64,000 nucleotides of DNA from CAWFGW01 sp963849955 (GTDB taxonomy: Bacteria; Bacteroidota; Bacteroidia; Cytophagales; JAAEPT01), in assembly GCA_963849955.1 (NCBI GenBank), contig CAWKJU010000016.1, positions 124,001-188,000 of the forward strand. The letters are read 5' to 3'. Below the pieces are notes generated by a model. It ran no database searches. It saw only the letters and a list, made by a program, of their open reading frames with translations, and was not told the origin of the DNA. The position numbers were made by a program, and so were the translations under genes. Positions 44,104-52,402 of this stretch are shown one piece after another. Each line of letters begins with the position of its first letter. Position 1 is the stretch's first letter.

Positions 44104-44988
44104 ATGAACAACATCTGGGAAGATTATAAAGCAGAGTTTAACAAGACGAATAATTCACTAATACAATTTATATTAGTGAACATTTCTGTGTTTGTGATAC
44201 TAAGTATTATTTGGCTGTTTTCTAAAAATACTGAAGCACTTATCACCTCTTTTTTACGGTTGCCTTCCAACCTGGAAGAGTTGTTATACAGACCCTGGAC
44301 ACTAATAAGTTATGCTTTTGTTCACGCAGGTATCGGTCATATATTTTGGAATATGCTGGGGCTATATTGGTTTGGTAGAATTATCACCGATTTATTAGGT
44401 CATTCAAAGTTAATTAGTCTTTATTTCTTAGGAAGCTTAGCGGCCGCATTGGCTTTTGTGGTGATCTATAATGTTCATCCTGATTTTGCTGGAAGTAGCC
44501 AGTACCTTGTTGGTGCATCTGGAGCAGTGTATGCCATCGCTGTAGGAGCAGCTACCATTGCTCCCGATTATCGGTTTAATCTCCTCTTCATTGGACCAAT
44601 TAAAATTTCTTACATCGTAGCTGCTTATGTTTTCTTTTCTTTATTAGGAACTCAAGGAGGTAATGCCGGAGGAAACTATGCACACCTTGGTGGTGCTGCT
44701 TTAGGTTATTTCTTTATCAAACAACTTCAAAATGGTCGAGATTTAGGTAAGTATGTATTTGCCGTCATTGATTTTTTCCAAGGTTTTTTCAAGAAAAAAA
44801 GCAAACTAAAAGTCACTCATAAAAATAAATCTTCATTTTCGAGACCAAGTACTTCCTCACCAGCTGCTACAAATGGAATAAACCAAGAAGAGATTGACAC
44901 CATCTTAGATAAAATTTCTCAAAGTGGTTACGAAAGCCTTTCTAAAGAAGAAAAACAGAAACTTTTTTCAGCAAGCCAAAAAAAGTAA
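44104..44988 (+). CDS. Rhomboid-family intramembrane serine protease (with cytoplasmic tail)
   Basis: A 294-residue rhomboid with six core hydrophobic segments, the HIFWNMLGLYWFG loop, GxSG in LVGASGAVYAI and the His in YAHLGGAALGY. After residue about 215 it has an 80-residue hydrophilic tail: a basic, Ser-rich part (KKKSKLKVTHKNKSS) followed by an acidic helix (EEIDTILDKISQSGYESLSK) of a type found at the end of Bacteroidota rhomboids. It is about 100 residues longer than its neighbour mainly because of this tail, which may guide regulation or partner binding. Confidence 0.92.
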   Translation: MNNIWEDYKAEFNKTNNSLIQFILVNISVFVILSIIWLFSKNTEALITSFLRLPSNLEELLYRPWTLISYAFVHAGIGHIFWNMLGLYWFGRIITDLLGHSKLISLYFLGSLAAALAFVVIYNVHPDFAGSSQYLVGASGAVYAIAVGAATIAPDYRFNLLFIGPIKISYIVAAYVFFSLLGTQGGNAGGNYAHLGGAALGYFFIKQLQNGRDLGKYVFAVIDFFQGFFKKKSKLKVTHKNKSSFSRPSTSSPAATNGINQEEIDTILDKISQSGYESLSKEEKQKLFSASQKK

Positions 44989-45055
44989 CTTAAGCATAGA
45001 CTTTTAGACAACCTTTTACACATTTCCCCCGTTTCTTTTTAAAAAACTTAAAAGA

Positions 45056-45829
45056 ATGGAAAATCTGTTATTCGAAATCCGTGCAAATATTGCTTATGTG
45101 ACCATCAATAGGCCCGATAAGTTAAACGCACTAAATTTTGAAACGTTAACAGATCTAAAAACCGTTTTTCAAAAAATTCATGGTTTAAAAGAAGTAAGAG
45201 GAGTTATTTTAACTGGTTCAGGCGATAAAGCTTTTGTTGCTGGCGCTGACATCAATCAATTTTTAACTATAAGTCCTGATAAAGCCAAGTCATTCTCCGA
45301 ACAAGGACAGCATGTGTTTCAGTTGATTGAAGACTGTCCCAAACCTGTGATAGCTGCTATCAATGGTTATGCCTTGGGAGGAGGTTGTGAGTTAGCATTA
45401 GCTTGTCACATGCGCGTATTATCAGAACACGCACAACTTGGTCAACCCGAAGTGAATCTAGGCATTGTGCCTGGCTATGGAGGTACGCAGCGTCTCACTC
45501 ATCTAGTGGGACGTGGCAAAGCCCTTGAATGGATGATCACCGCAGATATGATTACCTCAAAGGAAGCTTTAAGCTGGGGTTTAGCAAATCATGTAGTGCC
45601 ACATGCAGATTTAATAGCAACATGTGAGTCCATCCTTAATAAAGTAAAATCAAAATCTGCAATTGCAGTTTCGGAAGCTATTACGGCTACTAATGCATAT
45701 TTTAATTCCCATAAAGCGGGTTATAATGCAGAAGCAGAAGCCTTTTCCCGTTGCATTGACACCAAAGATTTTAGAGAGGGTGTAAATGCATTCCTTGAAA
45801 AAAGAAAACCAAATTTTATTGGTGAATAA
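45056..45829 (+). CDS. Enoyl-CoA hydratase/isomerase family protein
   Basis: A 257-residue crotonase-fold enzyme acting on acyl-CoA. Oxyanion-hole strands are in AFVAGADINQF and GYALGGGCELALACHMRV; the catalytic Glu positions are in the PEVNLGIVPGYGGTQRLTHL block typical of enoyl-CoA hydratases. The ORF starts with ATG, without a Shine-Dalgarno site, 67 bases after the rhomboid gene. It is the type usually assigned to short-chain (3-hydroxybutyryl-CoA) dehydration or beta-oxidation. The next two genes act on fatty acids, so a joint role in lipid breakdown is plausible but not shown. Confidence 0.9.
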   Translation: MENLLFEIRANIAYVTINRPDKLNALNFETLTDLKTVFQKIHGLKEVRGVILTGSGDKAFVAGADINQFLTISPDKAKSFSEQGQHVFQLIEDCPKPVIAAINGYALGGGCELALACHMRVLSEHAQLGQPEVNLGIVPGYGGTQRLTHLVGRGKALEWMITADMITSKEALSWGLANHVVPHADLIATCESILNKVKSKSAIAVSEAITATNAYFNSHKAGYNAEAEAFSRCIDTKDFREGVNAFLEKRKPNFIGE

Positions 45830-45925
45830 GCTTGATAAAAATCAATGCATTTTTCTTCTTGTCTCTCGTAGATTATTATAAATTTACAGCTAGTATTATT
45901 CTGTATTAGCGCAAAATTTTTAATC

Positions 45926-46537
45926 GTGAGAAAAAGTCAAGAATCAATTCGTGCGTATGAAAACCCAGTACTAGAGTTTTTATCACATACTCCTGTACAA
46001 ATCCCTGTGGGATTATATTTTATAATTTCTGGCATATTATTGTATTTAGCTATTGCTCAAGAAGCACTGAACCCTTTTGCTGTTACAGGTTTGTTTTTAT
46101 TAGGCCTCTTATCTTTTACTCTATTAGAATATTTAGTACACCGCTTTTTATTCCATCACCCAGGCCAAAAACCATGGCAAATAGATTTAAAATATAAATT
46201 TCATGGTATTCATCACGATAACCCAAAAGATAAAGGCCGTTTAGTTATGCCTTTGCCAGTGAGTATTTTGTTAGCTAGCCTCCTCTTTGGTTTTTTCTAT
46301 TTGCTTATTAAAACTTATGCTTATGGATATTTACCAGGCGTATTAAGCGGTTATGCTTCTTACCTGTTAGTACATTATATCGTTCATATATACGCTCCAC
46401 CAAAGAATTATTTTAAAATACTTTGGGTAAATCATGCGATGCATCATTACAAAAATGAAGGGGAAGTTTTTGGCGTTTCAAGTCCTCTTTGGGATTATGT
46501 TTTTGGTACGATGCCTAAAAAAACAAAAGCAGATTAA
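45926..46537 (+). CDS. Fatty acid hydroxylase (sterol desaturase superfamily)
   Basis: A 203-residue di-iron membrane enzyme. The start is GTG (MRKSQESIRAYENPVLEFLS). The histidine clusters are complete: HRFLFHH, HGIHHD, HYIVH and NHAMHHYKNE, with about four hydrophobic segments between. The layout HRFxFH...HGxHHxxP resembles fatty acid 2-hydroxylases (FA2H/Scs7), which add a hydroxyl to the alpha carbon of acyl chains, for example of sphingolipids or sulfonolipids of Bacteroidota. It converges on the Mpo1-like gene with a 4-base overlap of the ends. Carotenoid hydroxylases share the fold and remain an alternative. Confidence 0.85.
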   Translation: MRKSQESIRAYENPVLEFLSHTPVQIPVGLYFIISGILLYLAIAQEALNPFAVTGLFLLGLLSFTLLEYLVHRFLFHHPGQKPWQIDLKYKFHGIHHDNPKDKGRLVMPLPVSILLASLLFGFFYLLIKTYAYGYLPGVLSGYASYLLVHYIVHIYAPPKNYFKILWVNHAMHHYKNEGEVFGVSSPLWDYVFGTMPKKTKAD

Positions 46538-47010
46538 TATTTCACTCCTATTTTTTCAAAAAGGAAAGAAACACACCATGCTGGTCCAACAAAAAGGAAT
46601 TGTAAATCTTTAAAAAATGAAGGTTTTGCTCCTTCTATTTTGTGACCAACGAATTGTCCAATCCAAGCAATGACAAAGATACTTAGTGCCACTTCAAAAT
46701 TAATTCCTGCGATTTGTAGTTGTAAACTTAACCAGACGCATAAACTAACTGCAAAAAACATGAACAAGAAAATCATTTTAGAAAGCCGGAAGTAAAAAAT
46801 CAATCCTCCCAAAATTAATAACCCGCCCAAAGAAACAAGTGGTTCCAAAAACAAGGGTAGATAATCATCTAAAAAAGTAAATCGTAAGTCAAGACCCAAA
46901 GCAATAACACTAAAAAATATTGCAGGGACACAGACAAAATGAATTAACTTATTGGTCGTATTGCAGTGACTCACATTATATTCTGCAAACCATTGTTGAG
47001 TAGTTTTCAT
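46534..47010 (-). CDS. Mpo1-like (DUF962) 2-hydroxy fatty acid dioxygenase
   Basis: A 158-residue membrane protein with four to five hydrophobic segments. It has the DUF962/Mpo1 signature: YNVSHCNTTNKLIHFVCVP (His-x4-Asn-x3-His) and WIGQFVGHKIEGAKP (Q-x2-GH-x2-E). In yeast Mpo1 is an Fe(II) dioxygenase that shortens 2-hydroxy fatty acids by one carbon in the alpha-oxidation of phytosphingosine. Here it lies tail to tail with a gene for a probable fatty acid 2-hydroxylase, which would make its substrate. The pairing is the main evidence for function in this genome; no peroxisomal or sphingosine genes are near. Confidence 0.85.
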   Translation of the reverse strand: MKTTQQWFAEYNVSHCNTTNKLIHFVCVPAIFFSVIALGLDLRFTFLDDYLPLFLEPLVSLGGLLILGGLIFYFRLSKMIFLFMFFAVSLCVWLSLQLQIAGINFEVALSIFVIAWIGQFVGHKIEGAKPSFFKDLQFLFVGPAWCVSFLFEKIGVKY

Positions 47011-47048
47011 AATTACTCATACGAAAACTGATTCACGAAAGTTAATCT

Positions 47049-47528
47049 TTACAAAAGACCTTGTTTTAACATTTTAGGCGAGAGCAAAAATTGTAACGTA
47101 ATTGCATGAGTGTTAATCGTATTAAAGTCGCTATTCGTAATGGGTAGATTATAACCATATAAAAGGTTTACAAACCCAGATCCAAACCCAATTTCTGGCC
47201 GAAAGCGTAGCGTATTATCCTTGTCTTTCTCGTATTCTTGATAATAAACCAGATTAAAGCCAATGTTAACAGATCCTCCGTATCGAAAGAATGTTTTTAT
47301 TCCATAGACTTTATCAGTCACGCCAATTTCGCCAGCAATACCATAAGACATTGTACTGACTATACCATTAGTTGACCAACGAACTCGAGCAATACCACCT
47401 TCCACAAAACTTTTCTGAAATTGTTGATACCCTAATAGAGGAGCAAAATCCTTTTTAACCAGCAGACTATCTTGAGAATAACCGAATAGGGTAATTACTA
47501 AAAACAGTAAAACAAATAGAAACTTCAT
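47049..47528 (-). CDS. Exported protein, predicted small beta-barrel
   Basis: A 159-residue protein with signal peptide MKFLFVLLFLVITLFGYSQ. The mature part is rich in Gly and aromatic residues with alternating strands (VNIGFNLVYYQEYE; LRFRPEIGFGSGFVNLLYGY; ITLQFLLSPKML). This suggests an outer-membrane barrel or a fragment of one, of a type with conserved "RPEIGFG" strands in Bacteroidota. It lies 15 bases from the photolyase gene on the same strand and 38 from Mpo1. No function can be given. Confidence 0.6.
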   Translation of the reverse strand: MKFLFVLLFLVITLFGYSQDSLLVKKDFAPLLGYQQFQKSFVEGGIARVRWSTNGIVSTMSYGIAGEIGVTDKVYGIKTFFRYGGSVNIGFNLVYYQEYEKDKDNTLRFRPEIGFGSGFVNLLYGYNLPITNSDFNTINTHAITLQFLLSPKMLKQGLL

Positions 47529-47542
47529 AGCTACGAATATAG

Positions 47543-48844
47543 CTATTCTAACGCAACCTTGTATACCTCCAAAACTCGCTTTCTTGCAAAATCATGATCA
47601 ACAATCGGCTTTGGGTAATTGAATGGGTCTTGAAATTCTGGCACCCATTTTTTAATGTACTTAAAATCGGGATCAAACTTTTTCGTTTGCAAATAAGGGT
47701 TAAACACCCGGAAGTAGGGCGCTGCATCACAACCGCTGCCAGCAGCCCATTGCCAGCCCCCATTATTGGCAGCTAGGTCAAAGTCGAGAAGTTTTTCTGC
47801 GAAATAAGCTTCTCCCCATCGCCAATCGATTAATAAATGCTTCACTAAAAAACTAGCAACCACCATACGCACACGGTTGTGCATGTAGCCAGTTTCATTT
47901 AACTCGCGCATGCCTGCATCCACAATGGGATAGCCAGTATTACCCTCACACCACGCCTTAAACTCTTCTTCATTATTTCGCCATCGAATAAAATCGTATT
48001 TAGGCTTGAAGGCTTTATCAACTTCGGGGTGATGCCACAAAATCATGTGATAAAAATCCCTCCATATTAATTCATTGAGCCACGTATCATTGAGCTCTAA
48101 AGCCTCTTGCACTAAACTTCTAATAGAGACTGTTCCGAAACGTAGGTGTACACTCAACCGACTCGTTCCTTTAATTGAAGGTATATCCCGCGTATCTTGG
48201 TAGTTTTTAAGTGTCTTTCTATCTATTTCTTTGGGCGGGATTTCTGGATTCACTTTTTCATACCCCATCTCATTTAGGCTGATATTTCCCAAGGGCTCAC
48301 AAGAAAAAAAATTAGAAAAATAGGTTTTAGTAGGGTAAGTCTTTACATAAAAATCATTAAGTTTTTCTTTCCATTTTCTGCTGTATGGCGTAAAGACACT
48401 ATAAGGGGAGCCATCTCCTTTTAATATCTCATCTTTTTCAAAAATTACTTGGTCTTTGTAGGAGTTAAAAGGAATTGTTTTTTTTGTTAAAAACTCGCTT
48501 ATTGCTGCATCACGGGTTTTAGCATAGGGTTCGTAATCATTGTTTGTATAAACAGCTTCTACCTCAAACTCATTAGTCAGTTCATGGTAAACTTCCAAGG
48601 GTTTACCATATTTCAACAGTAATGAAGTATCATATTCTTCCAGTTGTTTTTTTATCTCCACTAAAGTGGAATAAATAAAGTCTACCCGTTTATCTTTAGG
48701 GTCAGCCAGCTGTTCCAGAATCGATGTATCAAAGATAAAGAGTGGAAGTACATTTATATGATTTTTTAGTGCATAGTAAAGTCCTGCGTTATCTTCCAAT
48801 CGCAAATCTCTTCTCAACCAAAAAAGGGTGATTTTATCTTTCAT
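47543..48844 (-). CDS. phr: Deoxyribodipyrimidine photolyase
   Basis: A 433-residue FAD enzyme splitting cyclobutane pyrimidine dimers with blue light. The N-terminal antenna domain begins LFWLRRDLRLEDNAGL. The FAD-binding helical domain has GTSRLSVHLRFGTVSIR, ELIWRDFYHMI, GMRELNETGYMHNRVRMVVA, and WQWAAGSGCDAAPYFRVFNP near the end, all typical of class I CPD photolyases, with the Trp residues of the electron chain probably kept. Length is somewhat short of E. coli (472) but normal for the phylum. Cryptochrome function cannot be ruled out by eye. It suits a sunlit, probably marine, habitat. Confidence 0.92.
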   Translation of the reverse strand: MKDKITLFWLRRDLRLEDNAGLYYALKNHINVLPLFIFDTSILEQLADPKDKRVDFIYSTLVEIKKQLEEYDTSLLLKYGKPLEVYHELTNEFEVEAVYTNNDYEPYAKTRDAAISEFLTKKTIPFNSYKDQVIFEKDEILKGDGSPYSVFTPYSRKWKEKLNDFYVKTYPTKTYFSNFFSCEPLGNISLNEMGYEKVNPEIPPKEIDRKTLKNYQDTRDIPSIKGTSRLSVHLRFGTVSIRSLVQEALELNDTWLNELIWRDFYHMILWHHPEVDKAFKPKYDFIRWRNNEEEFKAWCEGNTGYPIVDAGMRELNETGYMHNRVRMVVASFLVKHLLIDWRWGEAYFAEKLLDFDLAANNGGWQWAAGSGCDAAPYFRVFNPYLQTKKFDPDFKYIKKWVPEFQDPFNYPKPIVDHDFARKRVLEVYKVALE

Positions 48845-48917
48845 TAATTGTCAAACAAACAACTTTAGACTTGGTTTTAAAACAGCTGATTTTTATCCAA
48901 AAATAGGCTGTAAGATG

Positions 48918-48992
48918 TGAGGCATACTGGATTCGAACCAGTGACCTCTACCCTGTCAAGGTAGCGCTCTGAACCAACTGAGCTAATGCCCC
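48918..48992 (-). tRNA. tRNA-Val (anticodon GAC)
   Basis: The 75-base gene folds on the minus strand: acceptor GGGGCAT with ATGCCTC (one G-U), D-arm with AGCTCAGTTGGTT, anticodon stem CTACC/GGTAG around loop TTGACAG giving anticodon GAC, and T-arm ACTGG-TTCGAAT-CCAGT. The discriminator is A. The 3' CCA is not fully encoded. Anticodon GAC reads GUC and GUU valine codons; GTC (Asp) is excluded by the loop register. Confidence 0.95.
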
Positions 48993-49106
48993 ATTTTGTT
49001 AAAAAAAGGTCTTTAAAGATAATCGATTAACCTTGCAAACATTAATTGTAGTTGCTTAATTTTTTTTACCCGTTCTATAATCGCCTAATTTAGGTAACTT
49101 TCAGGT

Positions 49107-49739
49107 ATGACCAAAAAAGAAAAAGTAGCTTTCGTGATAGCTGAGTTGGAGAAACGGTATCCAAACCCTCCCATCCCCTTAGACCACCAAGACCCTTATA
49201 CTTTGTTAATTTCTGTATTACTTTCAGCACAATGCACAGATGAACGGGTGAACAAAATCACCCCTCTGCTTTTTGCTCGTGCTGACAATCCACATGACAT
49301 GATTAAGATGACACAAGAGGAAATTCGCGAGATTATCCGTCCCTGTGGTTTATCGCCTATGAAGTCGAAAGGTATTTATGGCTTATCACACATTTTAATA
49401 GAAAAGTATAATGGTGAAGTACCAGCAGACATGAAATTATTAGAAGAGTTACCCGCAGTAGGTCATAAAACAGCTAGTGTAGTAATGTCTCAAGCATTTG
49501 GAGTACCAGCTTTTCCTGTGGATACACACATACATCGTCTTATGCACCGTTGGACACTCAGCAATGGTAAAAATGTGGTGCAAACCGAAAAAGATGCTAA
49601 GCGTTTATTTCCAAAGGATACGTGGAATGATATTCACTTACAAATTATTTATTTCGGTAGAGAATTTTGTCCCGCTCGAGGTCATAATCCATTGGAATGT
49701 CCTATCTGTTCGAAAATTGGGAAAAAGATTTATTTCTGA
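49107..49739 (+). CDS. nth: Endonuclease III
   Basis: A 210-residue base-excision-repair glycosylase/AP lyase for oxidised pyrimidines. The helix-hairpin-helix LEELPAVGHKTASVVMSQAF holds the catalytic Lys; VDTHIHRL holds the catalytic Asp. The C-terminus has FCPARGHNPLECPICSKIG: only three cysteines with the spacing C-x9-C-x2-C, where the classical [4Fe-4S] loop has C-x6-C-x2-C-x5-C. The fourth is absent, so the cluster is probably lost or altered; cluster-poor versions are known. Its end overlaps the dapF end by 10 bases (convergent). Confidence 0.92.
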   Translation: MTKKEKVAFVIAELEKRYPNPPIPLDHQDPYTLLISVLLSAQCTDERVNKITPLLFARADNPHDMIKMTQEEIREIIRPCGLSPMKSKGIYGLSHILIEKYNGEVPADMKLLEELPAVGHKTASVVMSQAFGVPAFPVDTHIHRLMHRWTLSNGKNVVQTEKDAKRLFPKDTWNDIHLQIIYFGREFCPARGHNPLECPICSKIGKKIYF

Positions 49740-50509
49740 AGTAAAAATTTTCCCTCAAAAACTTTTACTGCGGGACCAATTAAGAAAATATCATCATATC
49801 CGTTAGCTGTTTTCACAAAAGAAACCGCTAAGTGACCACCTTGCACTTTTATCTGAATTGGGCTTTCATATCCTTTTATTGAAGCCGATAAAGCACATGC
49901 CGTAACACCCGTGCCACATGAAAGCGTTTCGTCTTCAACACCTCTTTCATAGGTACGCACGCGTAAGGAGTTCTCACCGAGTTGTTGCACAAAGTTGACA
50001 TTGGTACCAATTTGTTTAAAACGATCATTGTAACGAACAGCTTTTCCTTCTGTATACACATCGAAATTCTCCACATCAGGTACGAAAGTCACATAATGAG
50101 GTGACCCTGTATCCATGTAGTCAAACGTGTTATTGCTTTCAATATTAGTAACTGGAATCATTTTTAGATGTACTAACCCATCTTTTAGGAAAGCCTCATG
50201 TTCACCATCAACAGCTAAAAAAGTTGTGTGATCAACAATAACCCCTAAGTCATGAGCAAACTGCACCAAACAGCGTCCACCATTTCCACACATCGATGCT
50301 TCAAATCCATCCGCATTATAATATACCATTTCAAAATCATAATCAGAATGGCTTTGAAGTAACATTAATCCATCTGCACCAATGCCAAAGCGTCTATCGC
50401 ATAATTGAGCGACTAATTCGTTATTTTTTCTATCGAAATGATTATCTCGATTATCAATGACTACAAAATCGTTGCCTGTACCTTGGTATTTATAAAAATG
50501 AAGACTCAT
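49730..50509 (-). CDS. dapF: Diaminopimelate epimerase
   Basis: A 259-residue PLP-independent racemase converting LL- to meso-diaminopimelate for lysine and peptidoglycan. The two catalytic Cys are in SMCGNGGRC and SCGTGVTACA; YQGTGNDFVVIDNRD is the family start. Both halves of the pseudo-symmetric fold are present and the length is normal. It lies 74 bases after rplS on the same strand, with a terminator between, so it may have its own promoter. The 3' end overlaps nth. Confidence 0.96.
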   Translation of the reverse strand: MSLHFYKYQGTGNDFVVIDNRDNHFDRKNNELVAQLCDRRFGIGADGLMLLQSHSDYDFEMVYYNADGFEASMCGNGGRCLVQFAHDLGVIVDHTTFLAVDGEHEAFLKDGLVHLKMIPVTNIESNNTFDYMDTGSPHYVTFVPDVENFDVYTEGKAVRYNDRFKQIGTNVNFVQQLGENSLRVRTYERGVEDETLSCGTGVTACALSASIKGYESPIQIKVQGGHLAVSFVKTANGYDDIFLIGPAVKVFEGKFLLQK

Positions 50510-50527
50510 GGATTTGTGGTTTTTATA

Positions 50528-50562
50528 ACAAAAAAGCCCTGACGAATGAACGACAGGGCTTT
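50528..50562 (-). terminator. Rho-independent terminator of the rpsP-rplS operon
   Basis: On the minus strand AAAGCCCTG (50554-50562) pairs with CAGGGCTTT (50533-50541); a CG pair further closes the loop. A T-run follows (plus-strand A at about 50530-50535). It lies 22 bases after the rplS stop and just before the dapF start. Confidence 0.85.
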
Positions 50563-50583
50563 AGAATTATTATTACGAAAGCC

Positions 50584-50940
50584 TTACGCTCTTTTTTCTT
50601 TGATTCTTGCTGTTTTACCGAATTTACCTCTTAGGTAGAACAAACGCGCTCTTCTTACTTTACCTTTTCTGATAATTTCTACTTTTTCAATGTTAGGAGA
50701 AATCATTGGGAAAATTCTTTCTACAGCGATACCACTAGACACTTTTCTTACAGTAAAAGTAGCCGCGTTACCAGAGTTTCTCAATTGTAACACAACACCT
50801 TGGTATTGCTGAATACGCTCTTTATCGCCTTCTTTAATTCTTACATACACATTAACTGTGTCTCCTGCGCCAAACTTAGGAAGTTTGTTTTTAACTTCTT
50901 GGTATTCAGCCTCTACTAATTTTATTGCTTCTGAACTCAT
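50584..50940 (-). CDS. rplS: 50S ribosomal protein L19
   Basis: A 118-residue ribosomal protein bL19 at the 30S-50S interface. Recognised by KFGAGDTVNVYVRIKEGDKE, RIQQYQGVVLQLRNSG, FTVRKVSSGIAVERIFP and the basic end RKGKVRRARLFYLRGKFGK. Length matches the family. It is the last gene of the rpsP-rimM-small ORF-trmD-rplS operon, 84 bases after trmD, and is followed by a clear terminator. This order is conserved in most bacteria. Confidence 0.98.
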   Translation of the reverse strand: MSSEAIKLVEAEYQEVKNKLPKFGAGDTVNVYVRIKEGDKERIQQYQGVVLQLRNSGNAATFTVRKVSSGIAVERIFPMISPNIEKVEIIRKGKVRRARLFYLRGKFGKTARIKEKRA

Positions 50941-51024
50941 TTTTGTTCTAATTTTCTACCCTTGAAAAACGGACTGCAAATATAGAATTATTTTTTGGTT
51001 ATCCACAATCGTGCTTTGAAAAAA

Positions 51025-51717
51025 TCACTCGCCACGCTGAAATTTTTTAAAAATGTCTGGTCTTCGTGTTTTAGTGCGTTCAATTGCTTGGTTTTGACGC
51101 CATTCTTCAATTTTTGCTGTATGTCCTGAAAGTAATACTTCTGGGACAATTGCTCCTTTGTAATCTGCAGGTCGCGTATACACTGGCGGAGCCAATAAAT
51201 TATCCTGGTGTGAATCACTTAATGCAGAACTTTCATCATTCAACACTCCTGGAATTAATCTACCAATAGCATCTACCAACACTGCTGCTGCTAACTCGCC
51301 ACCAGAAAGGACGTAATCACCAATACTAATCTCATGGGTAATGAATAAGTCTCTTACCCGTTGATCTACTCCCTTGTAATGACCACAAAGAATAATAACA
51401 TGTTCTAATAGGGAAAATTGATTTGCGTGTTTTTGCGTCAATGTTTCGCCATCAGGAGTTGTATAGATAACAGCATCATAGTGCCGTTGACTTTTTAATT
51501 CTGTAATGCATGTATCAATAGGCTCTACCATCATTACCATTCCGGCACCTCCGCCAAAGGCGTAGTCATCGATTTGTCCTCTGTTATTGATAGCATACTT
51601 TCTTAGGTCGTGAAGATGGACTTCCAGCAAACCTTTATCTTGCGCTCGTTGTAATATTGAATGCGAAAATGGGCTAGCAAGTAGTTCTGGCACACATGTG
51701 ATGACATCAATGCGCAT
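51025..51717 (-). CDS. trmD: tRNA (guanine-N1-)-methyltransferase
   Basis: A 230-residue SPOUT enzyme methylating G37 of tRNAs with a G36, using S-adenosylmethionine. The trefoil-knot region is visible as ILCGHYKGVDQRV, then SIGDYVLSGGELAAAVLVDA, and the N-terminal DDYAFGGGAGMVM. The C-terminal helical domain is shortened compared with E. coli (255) but usual for the phylum. It follows the 51-residue membrane ORF by 3 bases in the rpsP operon. Confidence 0.97.
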   Translation of the reverse strand: MRIDVITCVPELLASPFSHSILQRAQDKGLLEVHLHDLRKYAINNRGQIDDYAFGGGAGMVMMVEPIDTCITELKSQRHYDAVIYTTPDGETLTQKHANQFSLLEHVIILCGHYKGVDQRVRDLFITHEISIGDYVLSGGELAAAVLVDAIGRLIPGVLNDESSALSDSHQDNLLAPPVYTRPADYKGAIVPEVLLSGHTAKIEEWRQNQAIERTKTRRPDIFKKFQRGE

Positions 51718-51720
51718 AAA

Positions 51721-51876
51721 TTATTTTTTTTGAACGCGTTGGGGTACGTTAAAATCAAACAAGGTATCTTTTCCTTTTTTTCGTGCAGCTTGATAGTTCA
51801 CTACTAAACCAACAACTAATAGGCTTAAAAAAACACCTAAAGCTATAATCACCCCGACTTTCTTGCTAATCTTCAT
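51721..51876 (-). CDS. 51-residue single-pass membrane protein between rimM and trmD
   Basis: A short frame of 51 codons with ATG at 51876, overlapping the rimM end by 11 bases, and TAA 3 bases before the trmD start. The sequence begins MKISKKVG, has one hydrophobic segment (VIIALGVFLSLLVVGLVVNY), then a basic stretch (ARKKGKD) and a polar tail ending FDFNVPQRVQKK. The tight fit between two operon genes, the perfect membrane segment and the clean frame argue that it is real. Topology would be N-in with the tail outside or the reverse; no function is known. Confidence 0.7.
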   Translation of the reverse strand: MKISKKVGVIIALGVFLSLLVVGLVVNYQAARKKGKDTLFDFNVPQRVQKK

Positions 51877-52399
51877 TCAGGTAAATATCTAATAACCCTT
51901 CGGGTAAATCAACATGAAAGGTTTTATTTTTATGGTCAGCTTTCACAAACACACCCTCGACAATTGGAATTAACACTTCTTTTTCCTGATAATCCATCAA
52001 CATGATGGTTTGAGCAGAGTTATCATTAAAGGTAATTACTTCACCTAATTCTCCTAGTGATTTATCAATGACTTTATAACCCACAACCTGATGAAAATAA
52101 AATTGGTCAGCCTCTAATTCGGGTAAAAAGTCTAATGGAAGAAATAATTTTACTCCTTTAATTTTTTCAGCAGCTTCAAATGAATCAATATCATCAAACT
52201 GCACAATCGCTTTTTGATCTTTGGTTAAGTGAAGACTAGAAATAAAAAATGGAACCAGTTGGTTGTTGATTTCAACAAACACTGATTCCAAATCTTGGTA
52301 ATCTTCTGGAAAATCGACATCCAGATGAACTTGCACTTCTCCTTTTAAACCATGAGGTCTAGTTATTAGACCTAATTCAAAACAGGAGTCGCTAGTCAT
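51866..52399 (-). CDS. rimM: Ribosome maturation factor RimM
   Basis: A 177-residue 30S assembly factor binding S19. The N-terminal RimM domain opens with LGLITRPHGLKGEVQVHLDV, and the PRC-barrel half shows FYFHQVVGYKVI and KEVLIPIVEGVFVKADHKNK. Length and order are normal. It starts 3 bases after rpsP ends and overlaps the small membrane ORF by 11 bases, so all are translated from one message. Confidence 0.95.
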   Translation of the reverse strand: MTSDSCFELGLITRPHGLKGEVQVHLDVDFPEDYQDLESVFVEINNQLVPFFISSLHLTKDQKAIVQFDDIDSFEAAEKIKGVKLFLPLDFLPELEADQFYFHQVVGYKVIDKSLGELGEVITFNDNSAQTIMLMDYQEKEVLIPIVEGVFVKADHKNKTFHVDLPEGLLDIYLNED

Positions 52400-52402
52400 A
52401 TA

